Positions 16,358-25,501 are shown, counted from the stretch's first letter. The stretch is 34,219 bases of DNA from Colwellia sp. (GCA_026196955.1 JAPHTO010000138.1:1-34219); one strand, 5' to 3'. Numbers and translations are program-made. Notes: generated by a model not told the origin, from the letters alone.

Positions 16358-17413
16358 TTACTGCTCTGATTTAGTTAATGATAGCTTATTCCACCCTTGG
16401 GTGATCACAGCTAAAGACGTTGAATTTTCATGGGCAAGTAAGTAAAGATACTCATTATCTATTTTGTAAATTCCATGGGATTGTTGTACTGGCTTACCAT
16501 TTTTTTCTACGGCGATTAACGCATTACCATCGCCATCAACAGCATTAAGTGCTTCAATAGGTAAGCGGTAAACAAAGTCCTGACTTTGAGCATGAATAAG
16601 AATTTGCGCTAATTGCCCAACAATTAATGGACGGGTAAAGCGGGTTGCTGGTAATAGCACCTCGATATTAAATAAGTGACTACGGCTATCAGCCATCGCA
16701 GGAATTTTGCTGATTTTCCCATCAATAAGGCCGTAATGAGATAAGTGAATTTTTACTTTTTGATTAACATGCACTAACGATATTTCTTCGCCCGTTAATG
16801 CGACACTCACAATAAGGTTATGATCGAGTGCCGCCACTTGCAAAGCCACTTTGCTTGGTGATTGCAACTCACCCAACTCAGTATTTCGGCTAACGACAAC
16901 ACCATCAAAAGGTGCAAAAATCTGCGCTTTATTAAGATTATATTGAGCCACTCTAAAGGTGGCTCTGGTGGTATCAATGGCCGTGAGCGCATCGTCCAAC
17001 TCTCGTTGTGAACTTAAGTTTTTTGCCAATAAGGTTTTAATGCGATTGACGTTTCGCTTTGCTTGTAATAGCCGCGCATAAGAAGCATTTTTCTCAGCAG
17101 TTAATTCTTCGGTATCTAACGCCGCTAAGCGTTGTTTTTGGGTAAATATATCACCTTCATCGACATCCAATTGTGTCAAAAAGCCTGCCGTTTTAAAGGA
17201 GAGGTTCACCGTGCGTTTAAAATCAACTTTACCTGAGCGCTTGATCACCTTCGTATAAGGCTCAGCATCAATTTGAGCAAGTTGATAGCCTTCATTAAAC
17301 ATATTTTGTGCTATGCTAGTGGCACTAAAAAAGGCGAAGAAGCTAATGACAAATAGCCGCGTAGGTTTATGTCTGTGTATATGTCTCGAAAAAAGAGGTA
17401 AATGTATTTTCAT
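16358..17413 (-). CDS. RND periplasmic adaptor protein (HlyD/AcrA family)
   Basis: Membrane-fusion protein of 351 aa. A basic N-terminus and hydrophobic segment (LFVISFFAFFSATSIA, about 20-35) act as a signal peptide or anchor. A lipoyl-like half-motif FKTAGFLTQLDVDEGD is followed by an alpha-hairpin (about 105-155) and the second lipoyl half (IFAPFDGVVVSRNTELGE). A beta-barrel domain comes after. It lacks a lipobox Cys. It links the RND permease, encoded 4 bp downstream, to an outer-membrane channel and should be in the same operon. The ribosome site is weak; the ATG was chosen because it gives the full signal sequence. Which compound it exports is not visible. Confidence 0.88.
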   Translation of the reverse strand: MKIHLPLFSRHIHRHKPTRLFVISFFAFFSATSIAQNMFNEGYQLAQIDAEPYTKVIKRSGKVDFKRTVNLSFKTAGFLTQLDVDEGDIFTQKQRLAALDTEELTAEKNASYARLLQAKRNVNRIKTLLAKNLSSQRELDDALTAIDTTRATFRVAQYNLNKAQIFAPFDGVVVSRNTELGELQSPSKVALQVAALDHNLIVSVALTGEEISLVHVNQKVKIHLSHYGLIDGKISKIPAMADSRSHLFNIEVLLPATRFTRPLIVGQLAQILIHAQSQDFVYRLPIEALNAVDGDGNALIAVEKNGKPVQQSHGIYKIDNEYLYLLAHENSTSLAVITQGWNKLSLTKSEQ

Positions 17414-17551
17414 CGCAATAAAATAGTAACTTATTCAACAGGCTAGTTCCTACTTTAGGCAGTTTTCTTAATAAAGTACATTATTATTCTACACGAATCT
17501 TGGCAAATGAACTAAAGCGGCATTTTTACCCAAAAAAGTAATACGCTAAAC

Positions 17552-17578
17552 TAGACAAATATCCTTATTAACTATAGT
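17552..17578 (+). promoter_or_regulatory. Candidate tRNA-Arg promoter with GC discriminator
   Basis: TAGACA (17552-17557) and TATAGT (17573-17578), 15 bp apart, form a plausible sigma-70 pair; the spacing is shorter than ideal. A GCGCGC discriminator at 17583-17588 directly follows the -10, typical of stringently controlled stable RNA promoters. The tRNA begins at 17610. Confidence 0.45.
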
Positions 17579-17609
17579 ATTTGCGCGCTTAACGTTATCG
17601 GCAAATTTC

Positions 17610-17686
17610 GCACCCTTAGCTCAGCTGGATAGAGCGTCGCCCTCCGGAGGCGAAGGTCACAGGTTCGACTCCTGTAGGGTGCGCCA
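17610..17686 (+). tRNA. tRNA-Arg (anticodon CCG)
   Basis: A full cloverleaf can be traced. The acceptor stem is GCACCCT (17610-17616) with AGGGTGC (17676-17682). The D arm includes GCTCAGCTGGATAGAGC. The anticodon stem TCGCC/GGCGA encloses the loop CTCCGGA with anticodon CCG, reading the arginine codon CGG. The T arm is ACAGG-TTCGACT-CCTGT. The discriminator G and an encoded CCA end at 17686. It stands alone between divergent RND adaptor and amidohydrolase genes. Confidence 0.97.
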
Positions 17687-17936
17687 TCGTTCTAAATTGA
17701 TTGCTAAGTCAAACAGAGACTTTCTTTAAGCTTCATGAATTAGCACTACCATTCTCAAATTCAACCCTCTATTTATCAAGGTTAATGCCAATAATCTTGC
17801 CACTGAACATTTGCGCATGACGTTTTATAATAATTTCAGTTACTTTTACCTTACAAAAACAAGCCGAAGCTGATCTGATATATAAAATAGGCTAAGGTTA
17901 ACCCAAGTAACTTAGAAAAATTATTGGAGTGATATT

Positions 17937-19250
17937 TTGAAAGCATACCAACTCATCCCTTTGTGTTTGGCTATTTTATTGCCATTAAATTTACAAGCAG
18001 AGGAACTTCAACAGTCTGTTAACGCTGATATTCTCTATTTAGAGAAGGTATACCAACACTTACACCAAACACCTGAGCTGTCAAAGCAAGAAGTAAATAC
18101 CGCTAAATATTTATCCCAAAAATTGACAAGTTATGGCTTCCAAGTAACCGAGGGGATCGCGAAAACAGGCTTAGTAGCCGTTTACAAAAATGGGCACGGC
18201 CCTACTGTGATGTTAAGAGCAGATACTGACGCGTTACCTGTATTAGAAAAAACAGGGCTTTCATACGCAAGTACCGCCACAATGAAGAATGAATCAGGAA
18301 AATCGGTTCCTGTAATGCATGCCTGTGGTCATGATATGCACATGACCGTATTACTTGGTACAGCCAGACAAATGCTTAAATATAAAGATCAATGGCAAGG
18401 CACATTAATGTTGATTGCACAGCCAGGTGAAGAAATTGGTTATGGTGCAAAACAAATGTTAGCAGAAGGCTTATTTGAAAAATTTCCTCTGCCTGATTAT
18501 AACATTGCCATGCATGTGTCAGCTGATCTGCCATCAGGTAAAATCGGTTTTGTTAAAGGTTATGCAATGGCTAATGTAGATTCTGTTGATGTGTTGATTA
18601 ACGGTGTTGGTGGTCACGGTGCTTACCCGCATAACACTAAAGATCCTGTCGTAATAGCGGCAGAAATTATTTTAAAATTGCAAACTATAGTCAGCCGAGA
18701 ACTGTCCCCATTAGAATCTGCGGTAATTACTGTTGGCTCAATACATGGGGGCACAAAACACAATATTATTGGTAATCAAGTAAAGCTGCAGCTAACCGTT
18801 CGCTCATACTCTGATCAAACACGCGATTTTTTATTAAAACGAATTGAACAAATCAGCCATGGTGTCGCAAAAACGAATGGCTTACCAGATCGCCTTTTAC
18901 CTGAAGTGATAGTCAAAGAAGAATACACGCCTTCGGTTTACAATCAACCTGAATTTACCCAACGTATCGTCAATACACTTAAACAAACCTTAGGAGAAAG
19001 TAATATTGTTGCTGTTGACCCCGTTATGGCTGGTGAAGATTTCTCTCGTTTTGGGCGTACAAAAGAAAAAATTCCAAGCTCATTACTGTGGTTGGGTGCG
19101 GTAAATGTAAAACAATATAATGCTGCAAAAGAAAATAACCAAACCTTACCTTCTCTTCATTCAGAAAAATTTACACCTGATGCAAAGCCAACGATATTGA
19201 CTGGCGTCACAGGCATGACTGCTAATGCAATACAACTCATGAAACACTAA
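17937..19250 (+). CDS. Secreted M20 family amidohydrolase/peptidase
   Basis: Zinc (or Mn) hydrolase of 437 aa of the M20D amidohydrolase group (hippurate hydrolase/N-acyl-amino-acid amidohydrolase type). A Sec signal peptide (about 1-21, ending NLQA before EELQ) exports it to the periplasm or outside. Motifs include HQTPELS near the start, LRADTDALPV, the metal-binding HACGHDMHMT, the general base region QPGEE, and the dimerisation domain with GGHGAYPH; C-terminal AGEDFSRF carries the last metal ligand region. It starts with TTG, supported by GGAG at 17926-17929 seven bases upstream and by the signal peptide. It would cleave amide bonds of N-acylated amino acids or small peptides. It is monocistronic, with its own hairpin terminator downstream. 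Confidence 0.88.
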   Translation: MKAYQLIPLCLAILLPLNLQAEELQQSVNADILYLEKVYQHLHQTPELSKQEVNTAKYLSQKLTSYGFQVTEGIAKTGLVAVYKNGHGPTVMLRADTDALPVLEKTGLSYASTATMKNESGKSVPVMHACGHDMHMTVLLGTARQMLKYKDQWQGTLMLIAQPGEEIGYGAKQMLAEGLFEKFPLPDYNIAMHVSADLPSGKIGFVKGYAMANVDSVDVLINGVGGHGAYPHNTKDPVVIAAEIILKLQTIVSRELSPLESAVITVGSIHGGTKHNIIGNQVKLQLTVRSYSDQTRDFLLKRIEQISHGVAKTNGLPDRLLPEVIVKEEYTPSVYNQPEFTQRIVNTLKQTLGESNIVAVDPVMAGEDFSRFGRTKEKIPSSLLWLGAVNVKQYNAAKENNQTLPSLHSEKFTPDAKPTILTGVTGMTANAIQLMKH

Positions 19251-19255
19251 GCGCA

Positions 19256-19288
19256 AAAAAGGGCTACTGTTAATCAATAGTCCTTTTT
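19256..19288. terminator. Intrinsic terminator, probably bidirectional
   Basis: Arms AAAAAGGGCTA (19256-19266) and TAGTCCTTTTT (19278-19288) form an 11-bp stem with one G-T pair, and an 11-nt loop. The T-run on the + strand and the A-run on the other side give T-tracts in both directions. It lies between the convergent amidohydrolase and diguanylate cyclase genes and can serve both. Confidence 0.8.
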
Positions 19289-19310
19289 AACTTTCACTGG
19301 CATTAAAACC

Positions 19311-20570
19311 TTAGTCGTGATCGTCTGCGCCAGCAATGACTATCTGATTTCGGCCATGCTCTTTTGCTAAAAACAAGGCGTTATCTGCTTCATTCATCTG
19401 TTTAGATAATTCTTCTTTACTATCAAATACCACACCTATGCTGACAGTAATTGATATTTGGGTCTCGCCAGCAGGAAACGCAGACACTGCAATCTCACGA
19501 CGAAAATCATCTAGTTTATTATAAAGCTGATCGTTATCAACACCATGTAGTAACATGGCAAACTCTTCTCCCCCTAAACGAGCATTTAAGCCTGCGCCAA
19601 AATGTTTGCGCATATAAAGTGCTAGTACTTTTAAAACTTGATCACCAACATCATGACCGTAGACATCATTTACCTTCTTAAAATAATCAATATCAAGTAC
19701 CGCTAAACAATGAGGTATTTCGCGCTTGCCGTATTCAGAAATACGTTGGTTCGCATGGCGAAAGAAAGCGCGCCGATTCGATAAATCCGTTAAATAATCA
19801 GTGTTGGCTGCATGTTGGATTTGAGCAATATTATTTAAACTTTCAATATTTTGCGTAATACGACAATAAAATTCTTCTGGACAGAATGGCTTACGTAAAA
19901 AATCATCAGCGCCATTTTTAATAAAGCGCGCAGAGTGAATACCATTGCTTGCACCTGAAATACCAACAACGGCTAACTGTTCACGTGAATACTTTTTACG
20001 AATTTCATTGGTTAATACAATGCCATCCATTTCTGGCATTTCTAAATCGGTAATCACCATTTTAATCGTTTTATGTTGCTGTAATTTTTCTAACGCCTGC
20101 ACACCATTATTTGCGGTAAATACTGTAAAGTTTCGACGTTTTAATAGTTCAACAATATGATTGCGCGCCGAAGAGGAATCATCTACGACTAAGATAGCAT
20201 TGCTACTATTGGTTTGTTGCCAATGTAGTACGCGTTTTAAATACAAAAAAGCCTGGCTATTTTCTTTAGGGATATAATCAATAACAGGTTGAGCTAAAAT
20301 CTTCTGCCTGGTTTCATCGTCCATTTTTCCTGTCATTACCACACTTTGAATGCCATGAGATAACACACACGCAATAGCCTCGCCATCCGGCGCATCAGGT
20401 AAAGCATAATCAACGGTAGCCGCAAAAAAGTTAGTATCACCCGACAGAATTTCTTCTACTTGCGCTAATGTAGTCGCCAAGACGACTTCATAATTTAATG
20501 ATTGCGCAATTTGCTTGATGACAGTAGCAATAGGCTTACTGTCTTCTACCACTAATAATCGTTGTGTCAT
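19311..20570 (-). CDS. Dual-receiver diguanylate cyclase (REC-REC-GGDEF)
   Basis: Signalling protein of 419 aa that should make cyclic di-GMP from two GTP. The first receiver (1-115) has E9/D10 and a putative phospho-acceptor D54 in ATVDYALPD. The second (125-240) has D130/D131, D175 in MVITDLEMPEMDG and K227 in RKP. The GGDEF domain (about 255-415) has the active GGEEF at 333-337 and the metal/GTP region LDIDYFKKVND. The inhibitory RxxD site normally placed a few residues before GGEEF is replaced by FGAG, so product inhibition through that site is unlikely. The cognate kinase is not adjacent. Exopolysaccharide genes lie in the same window, but a functional link is only a possibility. Confidence 0.92.
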   Translation of the reverse strand: MTQRLLVVEDSKPIATVIKQIAQSLNYEVVLATTLAQVEEILSGDTNFFAATVDYALPDAPDGEAIACVLSHGIQSVVMTGKMDDETRQKILAQPVIDYIPKENSQAFLYLKRVLHWQQTNSSNAILVVDDSSSARNHIVELLKRRNFTVFTANNGVQALEKLQQHKTIKMVITDLEMPEMDGIVLTNEIRKKYSREQLAVVGISGASNGIHSARFIKNGADDFLRKPFCPEEFYCRITQNIESLNNIAQIQHAANTDYLTDLSNRRAFFRHANQRISEYGKREIPHCLAVLDIDYFKKVNDVYGHDVGDQVLKVLALYMRKHFGAGLNARLGGEEFAMLLHGVDNDQLYNKLDDFRREIAVSAFPAGETQISITVSIGVVFDSKEELSKQMNEADNALFLAKEHGRNQIVIAGADDHD

Positions 20571-20603
20571 TTAATTCACCTTATTCTCTTTATTATTTAG
20601 CCA

Positions 20604-22790
20604 TTAAACGGCTTGTAAATTTGCATATTCAACAACTAACCATTTACTGCCAACATCAGCAAAATTCACCTGAATACGAGATTGAGCACCACTACCTTCA
20701 TAATTAAGCACCACACCTTCGCCAAATTTAGCATGCTTAACCTGCTGCCCTAACTTAAAACCACTGTTTGCAAAGGTTTCTAAGGTAAAGGTATTTGAGA
20801 ATTTACCGACAGATTTTGGCTTGGTTACCTGACTTTGCATACGAATTTCATCAACACAGGTTTCTGGAAGCTCTCGTAGAAAGCGACTCGCTTTATGGAA
20901 TTTTTCTTGTCCATAAATTCGACGGCTTTCAGCATGCAATAAGTATAGCTTACTCATAGCCCTTGTCATGCCAACATAACACAAGCGGCGCTCTTCCTCT
21001 AAACGACCAATTTCCTCGACAGACTGCTGAGATGGAAACATCCCCTCCTCTAAGCCCGCAATAAAAACGAGTGGAAATTCCAAGCCTTTAGCTGAGTGCA
21101 TCGTCATTAATTGCACTGCTGCTTCAAACTCGTCTGCTTGTGACTCACCTGACTCTAGTGCTGCATGCGTTAAAAAAGCGGTTAGCGGTGTTTGCTCTTC
21201 CATTAATTCTTGCTCAGATAAGGGAGCACTTTCAAAGGTTTGACATGCGGTGACTAACTCATTCAAGTTTTCAATACGTTGCTCTGCTCGCTCGCCTTTT
21301 TCCGCTTGATACATGGCTTTTAAGCCAGAATGTTGAATAACAAAGTTAGCTTGCTGATCAAGGTCTAGGTCTGTTGAATCATCTTCTAACTGATCAATTA
21401 AATTAATGAAGTTGCTGATGGTTTTTGCGCTACGGCCTTTTAATTGCTCCGCTTGTAACATCTGCTGACATGCTTGCCATAGTGTTACTTGCATGCTTTT
21501 TGCAGCATCTCGTACGAGTGCTACCGTTTGATTACCTATACCACGTGTAGGGGTATTAATAACGCGCTCAAAAGCGGCATCATCGTCGCGATTGTTAATC
21601 AACCGCATATAGGCAAGTGCGTCTTTAATTTCCTGACGTTCGAAGAAGCGTTGACCACCATAAATACGGTAAGGCAATTGCCCTTGTAATAAAGCTTCCT
21701 CAAGTAAACGCGATTGGGCATTTGAACGATATAAAATAGCCACTTCATCTAATTTACCCCCTTCATCCCGCCATTGTTTTATGCGCCCTGAGATAAACCT
21801 TGCTTCATCAATTTCATTAAAGGCGGTATAAATTGATATTTTTTCACCGGCTTTATCATCTGTCCAAAGCTCTTTACCTAAACGACTATTGTTATTACTG
21901 ATCAATTGGTTAGCCGCATTAAGAATATTGGCCGTTGAGCGATAATTCTGCTCCAAGCGAATAGTGTGGGTATTATCAAACTCACTGGTAAAGCGCTCAA
22001 TATTTTCAATACGAGCACCACGCCAGCCATAAATTGACTGATCATCATCGCCGACTATCATCACCTTAGATTGTGCTTTACCTAACAAGGTTAACCAAGC
22101 ATATTGAATGGCATTGGTGTCTTGAAATTCGTCAACTAATATATGGCCAAAGCGTTGTTGATAGTGCGCTAATAATTCAGGGTTGTTTAACCATAGTTCA
22201 TGGGCACGTAGCAGCAATTCAGCAAAGTCCACCAAGCCAGCACGATCACAGGTTTCTTGATAGGCTTGATATACTTTCACAAATACCGCTTCGCTAGGAT
22301 CGAATTGAGCATCTATGTGTTGTGGTCGTAAGCCTTCATCTTTTTTACCATTGATGTACCAAACAAACTGCTTGGCTGGCCATTTTTTTTCATCTAATTC
22401 TAACGAGCGGACAATGCGCTTCACCAAGCGTAATTGATCATCGCTATCAAGTACTTGAAAGCTTTGTGGTAATTTTGCTTCTTGAAAATGCATACGTAGC
22501 AGGCGGTGCGCTAAACCATGGAAAGTGCCAATCCACATGCCATGTGTATTGCCGCCAGAGGCTTGCTCAACGCGAGCGCGCATTTCTGCTGCCGCCTTAT
22601 TAGTGAATGTAACAGCTAATATGGAATGAGGCGGCGCTTGCTCAACTTGCATTAACCAAGCAATACGCTGTACCAAAACACGTGTTTTACCTGAGCCAGC
22701 ACCTGCTAGCACCAACATGTTTTGCAATGGTGCAGCAACCACTTCACGTTGTTTATCATTAAGAGAGTCAAGTAATTCAGAAACATCCAT
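20604..22790 (-). CDS. uvrD: DNA helicase II
   Basis: Superfamily 1 3'-5' helicase of 728 aa (E. coli UvrD has 720), acting in nucleotide excision repair and methyl-directed mismatch repair. Motif I is AGAGSGKT (29-36), motif II ILVDEFQDT (217-225), motif III GDDDQSIYGWRGA (247-259), motif IV LEQNYRST, and motifs V/VI lie near MTMHSAKGLEFPLVF and RLCYVGMTRA. A C-terminal UvrB/RNA polymerase-binding Tudor-like part ends the protein (KHAKFGEGVVLNYEG). All catalytic residues appear intact. A LexA box 55 bp upstream indicates SOS induction. It is the last gene of the lptM-dapF-DUF484-yigB block, 103 bp after yigB, and has its own promoter region. Confidence 0.97.
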   Translation of the reverse strand: MDVSELLDSLNDKQREVVAAPLQNMLVLAGAGSGKTRVLVQRIAWLMQVEQAPPHSILAVTFTNKAAAEMRARVEQASGGNTHGMWIGTFHGLAHRLLRMHFQEAKLPQSFQVLDSDDQLRLVKRIVRSLELDEKKWPAKQFVWYINGKKDEGLRPQHIDAQFDPSEAVFVKVYQAYQETCDRAGLVDFAELLLRAHELWLNNPELLAHYQQRFGHILVDEFQDTNAIQYAWLTLLGKAQSKVMIVGDDDQSIYGWRGARIENIERFTSEFDNTHTIRLEQNYRSTANILNAANQLISNNNSRLGKELWTDDKAGEKISIYTAFNEIDEARFISGRIKQWRDEGGKLDEVAILYRSNAQSRLLEEALLQGQLPYRIYGGQRFFERQEIKDALAYMRLINNRDDDAAFERVINTPTRGIGNQTVALVRDAAKSMQVTLWQACQQMLQAEQLKGRSAKTISNFINLIDQLEDDSTDLDLDQQANFVIQHSGLKAMYQAEKGERAEQRIENLNELVTACQTFESAPLSEQELMEEQTPLTAFLTHAALESGESQADEFEAAVQLMTMHSAKGLEFPLVFIAGLEEGMFPSQQSVEEIGRLEEERRLCYVGMTRAMSKLYLLHAESRRIYGQEKFHKASRFLRELPETCVDEIRMQSQVTKPKSVGKFSNTFTLETFANSGFKLGQQVKHAKFGEGVVLNYEGSGAQSRIQVNFADVGSKWLVVEYANLQAV

Positions 22791-22844
22791 AGCAGGTAGA
22801 CCTTTTAAAGCTGAGCGTAAAATTTTAGCGCAGCAAGTATAACA

Positions 22845-22860
22845 CTGGCTTTATATACAG
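22845..22860 (-). promoter_or_regulatory. LexA (SOS) box upstream of uvrD
   Basis: On the uvrD strand this reads CTGTATATAAAGCCAG, with the required CTG-N10-CAG ends and an AT-rich core. It is very close to the site I recall upstream of E. coli uvrD. It ends 55 bp before the uvrD start codon, in the right place to repress its promoter. Confidence 0.8.
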
Positions 22861-22893
22861 CAAATAATTATTAGAGGATTTGAAAAAACAAGG

Positions 22894-23637
22894 CTAGAGG
22901 TGTTGCAACTGACTAGGCGAAGTAATCTCAATATGTGGCAAAACACTTATTGGCTTACCAACATCATAACAAGACAACCAAGCCGTTTGACAGCCAGCTC
23001 GTAACGCGCCTTGAATATCTGCACGACCACAATCACCAACATGTAATAGTTGTTGTGGCCTAATCGCCAGTTTTTGGCAAACCAATTGGAACATATCACT
23101 GGCTGGTTTTTGTTTTAGCAACTGACCATCTTGCTGCCACCCTGCATGGTAAATATGCTGAAAATAATGTGATATCCCAAGTACCTTGGTATCTACATTA
23201 CCATTACTTATCGCCACTAATGGATATTTACTGCTTAGCGTTGCTAATAATCGCTTACTACTGTCAGGTACGGCAAAATCACTGCGTAAACGAATAAAAT
23301 AATCGAGTGCGGCTTGCGCCATTTTCTGTGCAATGTCACGAGTAAAACCAAGCGCTTCAAACCCGAGACGATAACTAACCAAACGAACTTGCACTACATC
23401 GTGAGTTAATACCGATTGTTGACTGATTGCTTGTTGGCGAAATTGATACCAAAAACCTTGGTTAAAGCGCTTAGGTGGGTTAATTAGCTTATGCTGCTTA
23501 GCATTTAGCACATCAGCAAAATAGGCTATCATTTTCTGCTCGATAACCAGCATCACTGGTTTATTGTGATATAAGGTATCATCGAGATCAAAGCTAATGG
23601 CCTTGATAGGAGCTAAGCGGCGATAAAATTTCAACAT
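22894..23637 (-). CDS. yigB: HAD-family phosphatase (YigB-like)
   Basis: HAD-IA phosphatase of 247 aa from the ATG at 23637. The first motif FDLDDTLYHN holds the nucleophile D17 and the acid/base D19. Motif II is ISNGN, the conserved Lys follows in the KQKPA stretch, and motif IV is HVGDCGRADIQGA. A helical cap sits between motifs I and II. E. coli YigB dephosphorylates FMN and related small molecules, so an FMN phosphatase role is the best guess. The start MLKFYRRL matches YigB proteins; an alternative in-frame TTG at 23652 directly abuts the DUF484 stop and would add five residues. No strong ribosome site precedes either. It stands where E. coli has xerC before yigB, but xerC is missing here. 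Confidence 0.85.
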   Translation of the reverse strand: MLKFYRRLAPIKAISFDLDDTLYHNKPVMLVIEQKMIAYFADVLNAKQHKLINPPKRFNQGFWYQFRQQAISQQSVLTHDVVQVRLVSYRLGFEALGFTRDIAQKMAQAALDYFIRLRSDFAVPDSSKRLLATLSSKYPLVAISNGNVDTKVLGISHYFQHIYHAGWQQDGQLLKQKPASDMFQLVCQKLAIRPQQLLHVGDCGRADIQGALRAGCQTAWLSCYDVGKPISVLPHIEITSPSQLQHL

Positions 23638-23652
23638 ACGCTGGTCAGACAA

Positions 23653-24339
23653 TTATAACGCTAACTGCTGCTGTAATAGTTTTGCCACTAAACGTTTAAA
23701 CTGAGTTAAGAGTAAGGTGTCCATACGCGGATCAAAATGGTGAGCATCATCACTACTGATGGCTAAAAACCCTAACTCTTGCTCATCATGATTTAATTTC
23801 ACTAAAACCACAGAGCCGGTGCAATTTTGATTAAAGATTAGTTGTTGTTCACTTTGTTGCAGTCGGCCAAAGTAAAAATCACTGCTTGTTAAACGGTTTT
23901 GCATAACGCCAAGGCAATCATTTTTTGACAAACTCTCATGATCAATATCAACAGTTTCAACAAGCCATAGTTTAAAAGCTGATAAAGACAATAACTCAGT
24001 GGTAGCTTGTGCTAAGCAATCTAATAGTTCATTGGCAGATTGACAATCTATTAACCGTAAATATAAATCACTGTACAGCATAAATAAGCTTTCATTATGA
24101 CTTGCCACTGACATTAACTGGGTAATTTCATCTTCTAAGTTATGTACTTTTTGTCGCAGTTGTTGTTGCTGCCTTTCCACTAAGGAAACCGTACCACGCT
24201 GATTATCGGCTAACCGTAAACTGGTCATCAATTCATTATTACGCGAGAAAAATTCAGGGTTATCTTGCAAGTAAGCACTTACTAATTCGTCCGATAATGG
24301 TAAGTCGTCAGTATTTGTCATTGTTTGTTCATTTTTCAT
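23653..24339 (-). CDS. DUF484 family protein (YigA-like, GAF-type)
   Basis: Protein of 228 aa of the DUF484 family, whose members sit between dapF and xerC in gammaproteobacteria. The N-terminus has the typical LVSAYLQDNPEFFSRNNELM motif. The middle holds a coiled coil (SLVERQQQQLRQKVHNLEDEI), and the C-terminal half is GAF-like with LGFLAISSDD and the DPRMDTLLLTQFKRL ending. Function is not known; a link to recombination or cell division has been suspected only from gene order. Start at 24339 is provisional: an ATG six codons later (MTNTDD) is equally possible. It lies 77 bp after dapF and presumably in its operon. Confidence 0.85.
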   Translation of the reverse strand: MKNEQTMTNTDDLPLSDELVSAYLQDNPEFFSRNNELMTSLRLADNQRGTVSLVERQQQQLRQKVHNLEDEITQLMSVASHNESLFMLYSDLYLRLIDCQSANELLDCLAQATTELLSLSAFKLWLVETVDIDHESLSKNDCLGVMQNRLTSSDFYFGRLQQSEQQLIFNQNCTGSVVLVKLNHDEQELGFLAISSDDAHHFDPRMDTLLLTQFKRLVAKLLQQQLAL

Positions 24340-24416
24340 AAAAATTTCTTCTTCATACTCATGTAGAAATTATTCTCTTTGCAAAGGCGTTGGCAACATT
24401 ACAATGAGGAGAATAA

Positions 24417-25247
24417 TTACATCGATATTTGGCCATCAAAAACATGTACCGCTGGTCCTGACATTTTTACTGGGTGCCCAGGTCCCTTCCAATAAATTCT
24501 TAACTTACCACCTGGTAACTCCACTGTTACTTGCCTCGATAGCTTCTTCTGCATTTGCCCGATAACCACAGCGGCGCACGCACCACTACCACAAGCCAGG
24601 GTTTCGGCTGCACCGCGTTCATATACTCTTAATTTAATTTGATTGGCTGCAACCACTTCCATAAAGCCCACATTGGCATGTTCGGGAAAGCGCTCATGTA
24701 AAGATAATTCTTTCCCTAATTGTTCAACAGGTGCTGCGAGCACATCATCAACAGTCACCACACAATGTGGATTGCCTAATGATACAGCGCCGCAAAGTAC
24801 CGTTTCTGAATCACTGCGGAGAATATAAGTGCCTTCCGTTTTCTGGGCGGTAAAAGGGATCTTACTCGGTTCAAATTGAGGTACTGGCATAGTCACAGAG
24901 ATATTACCATCGCGCTCAACAAACAAGGTCATTTTACCCGAGGCGGTAGACACTTTAATTTTGTTTTTTGTGCATAAACCTTTCATACGGACAAAGCGAG
25001 CAAAGCAACGAGCACCGTTACCACACTGATGAACTTCGCTGCCATCAGCATTAAAAATGCGATAATGAAAATCTAAGTCGGGATCATACGGTGGCTCAAC
25101 GACTAATAATTGATCAAAGCCAACACCAAAGTTTCTATCTGCTAACTTCGCTATCTGCTCATTAGATAAATAAACATTTTGAGTGACATTATCAAGCACC
25201 ATAAAGTCATTACCCAAACCGTGCATTTTGGAAAAATTAACTAACAT
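24417..25247 (-). CDS. dapF: Diaminopimelate epimerase
   Basis: Cytoplasmic enzyme of 276 aa that converts LL-diaminopimelate to meso-diaminopimelate for lysine and peptidoglycan synthesis. The two catalytic cysteines are visible: C75 in [11 protein letters not shown] and C219 in [11 protein letters not shown]. The N-terminal [16 protein letters not shown] and the internal repeated fold are characteristic; length matches E. coli DapF (274). Its ATG overlaps the stop of lptM by one base (TAATG), so the lipoprotein and the epimerase are translationally coupled, as in E. coli where lptM (yifL) precedes dapF. Confidence 0.97.
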   Translation of the reverse strand: MLVNFSKMHGLGNDFMVLDNVTQNVYLSNEQIAKLADRNFGVGFDQLLVVEPPYDPDLDFHYRIFNADGSEVHQCGNGARCFARFVRMKGLCTKNKIKVSTASGKMTLFVERDGNISVTMPVPQFEPSKIPFTAQKTEGTYILRSDSETVLCGAVSLGNPHCVVTVDDVLAAPVEQLGKELSLHERFPEHANVGFMEVVAANQIKLRVYERGAAETLACGSGACAAVVIGQMQKKLSRQVTVELPGGKLRIYWKGPGHPVKMSGPAVHVFDGQISM

Positions 25248-25423
25248 TATTGCACTTTCTTCTTAGTTTCTTCGTTAGTCTCTTTTTGGGCTTCTTCTTG
25301 GCCGTTTTGATCCGCGCCTGGCTCTGGAGGGTGGTATAAATCACCTTTTGAGCCGCAGGCTGAAAGCATAATCGCCAACGAAAATATTATTAGAGTTACA
25401 GAAACGTGTTTAATTATGTTCAT
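25247..25423 (-). CDS. lptM: LPS-assembly lipoprotein LptM (YifL-like)
   Basis: Small lipoprotein of 58 aa read from the ATG at 25423. A hydrophobic signal ([14 protein letters not shown]) leads to the lipobox LSAC with the lipidated C23. It is directly followed by [10 protein letters not shown], the conserved start of LptM/YifL proteins (CGxKGxLYxP). The remaining tail is Gln/Glu/Lys-rich and ends KKKVQ. LptM binds the LptD-LptE translocon and helps LptD reach its correct disulfide-bonded form in the outer membrane. Its TAA shares a base with the dapF ATG. It is divergent from cyaY, 125 bp away. Confidence 0.9.
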   Translation of the reverse strand: MNIIKHVSVTLIIFSLAIMLSACGSKGDLYHPPEPGADQNGQEEAQKETNEETKKKVQ

Positions 25424-25501
25424 GATTAGCTGTTTTTGCCATGAAAGTCGTCTAAATCAAGCTTTAGACTGAACTTAGTTGTTATATTTATCTCAGTTGA
25501 T

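Noticed and set aside
17610..17686. tRNA-Arg as an integration site for an island
   Set aside because: No integrase and no repeat of the tRNA 3' end was seen elsewhere in the window.
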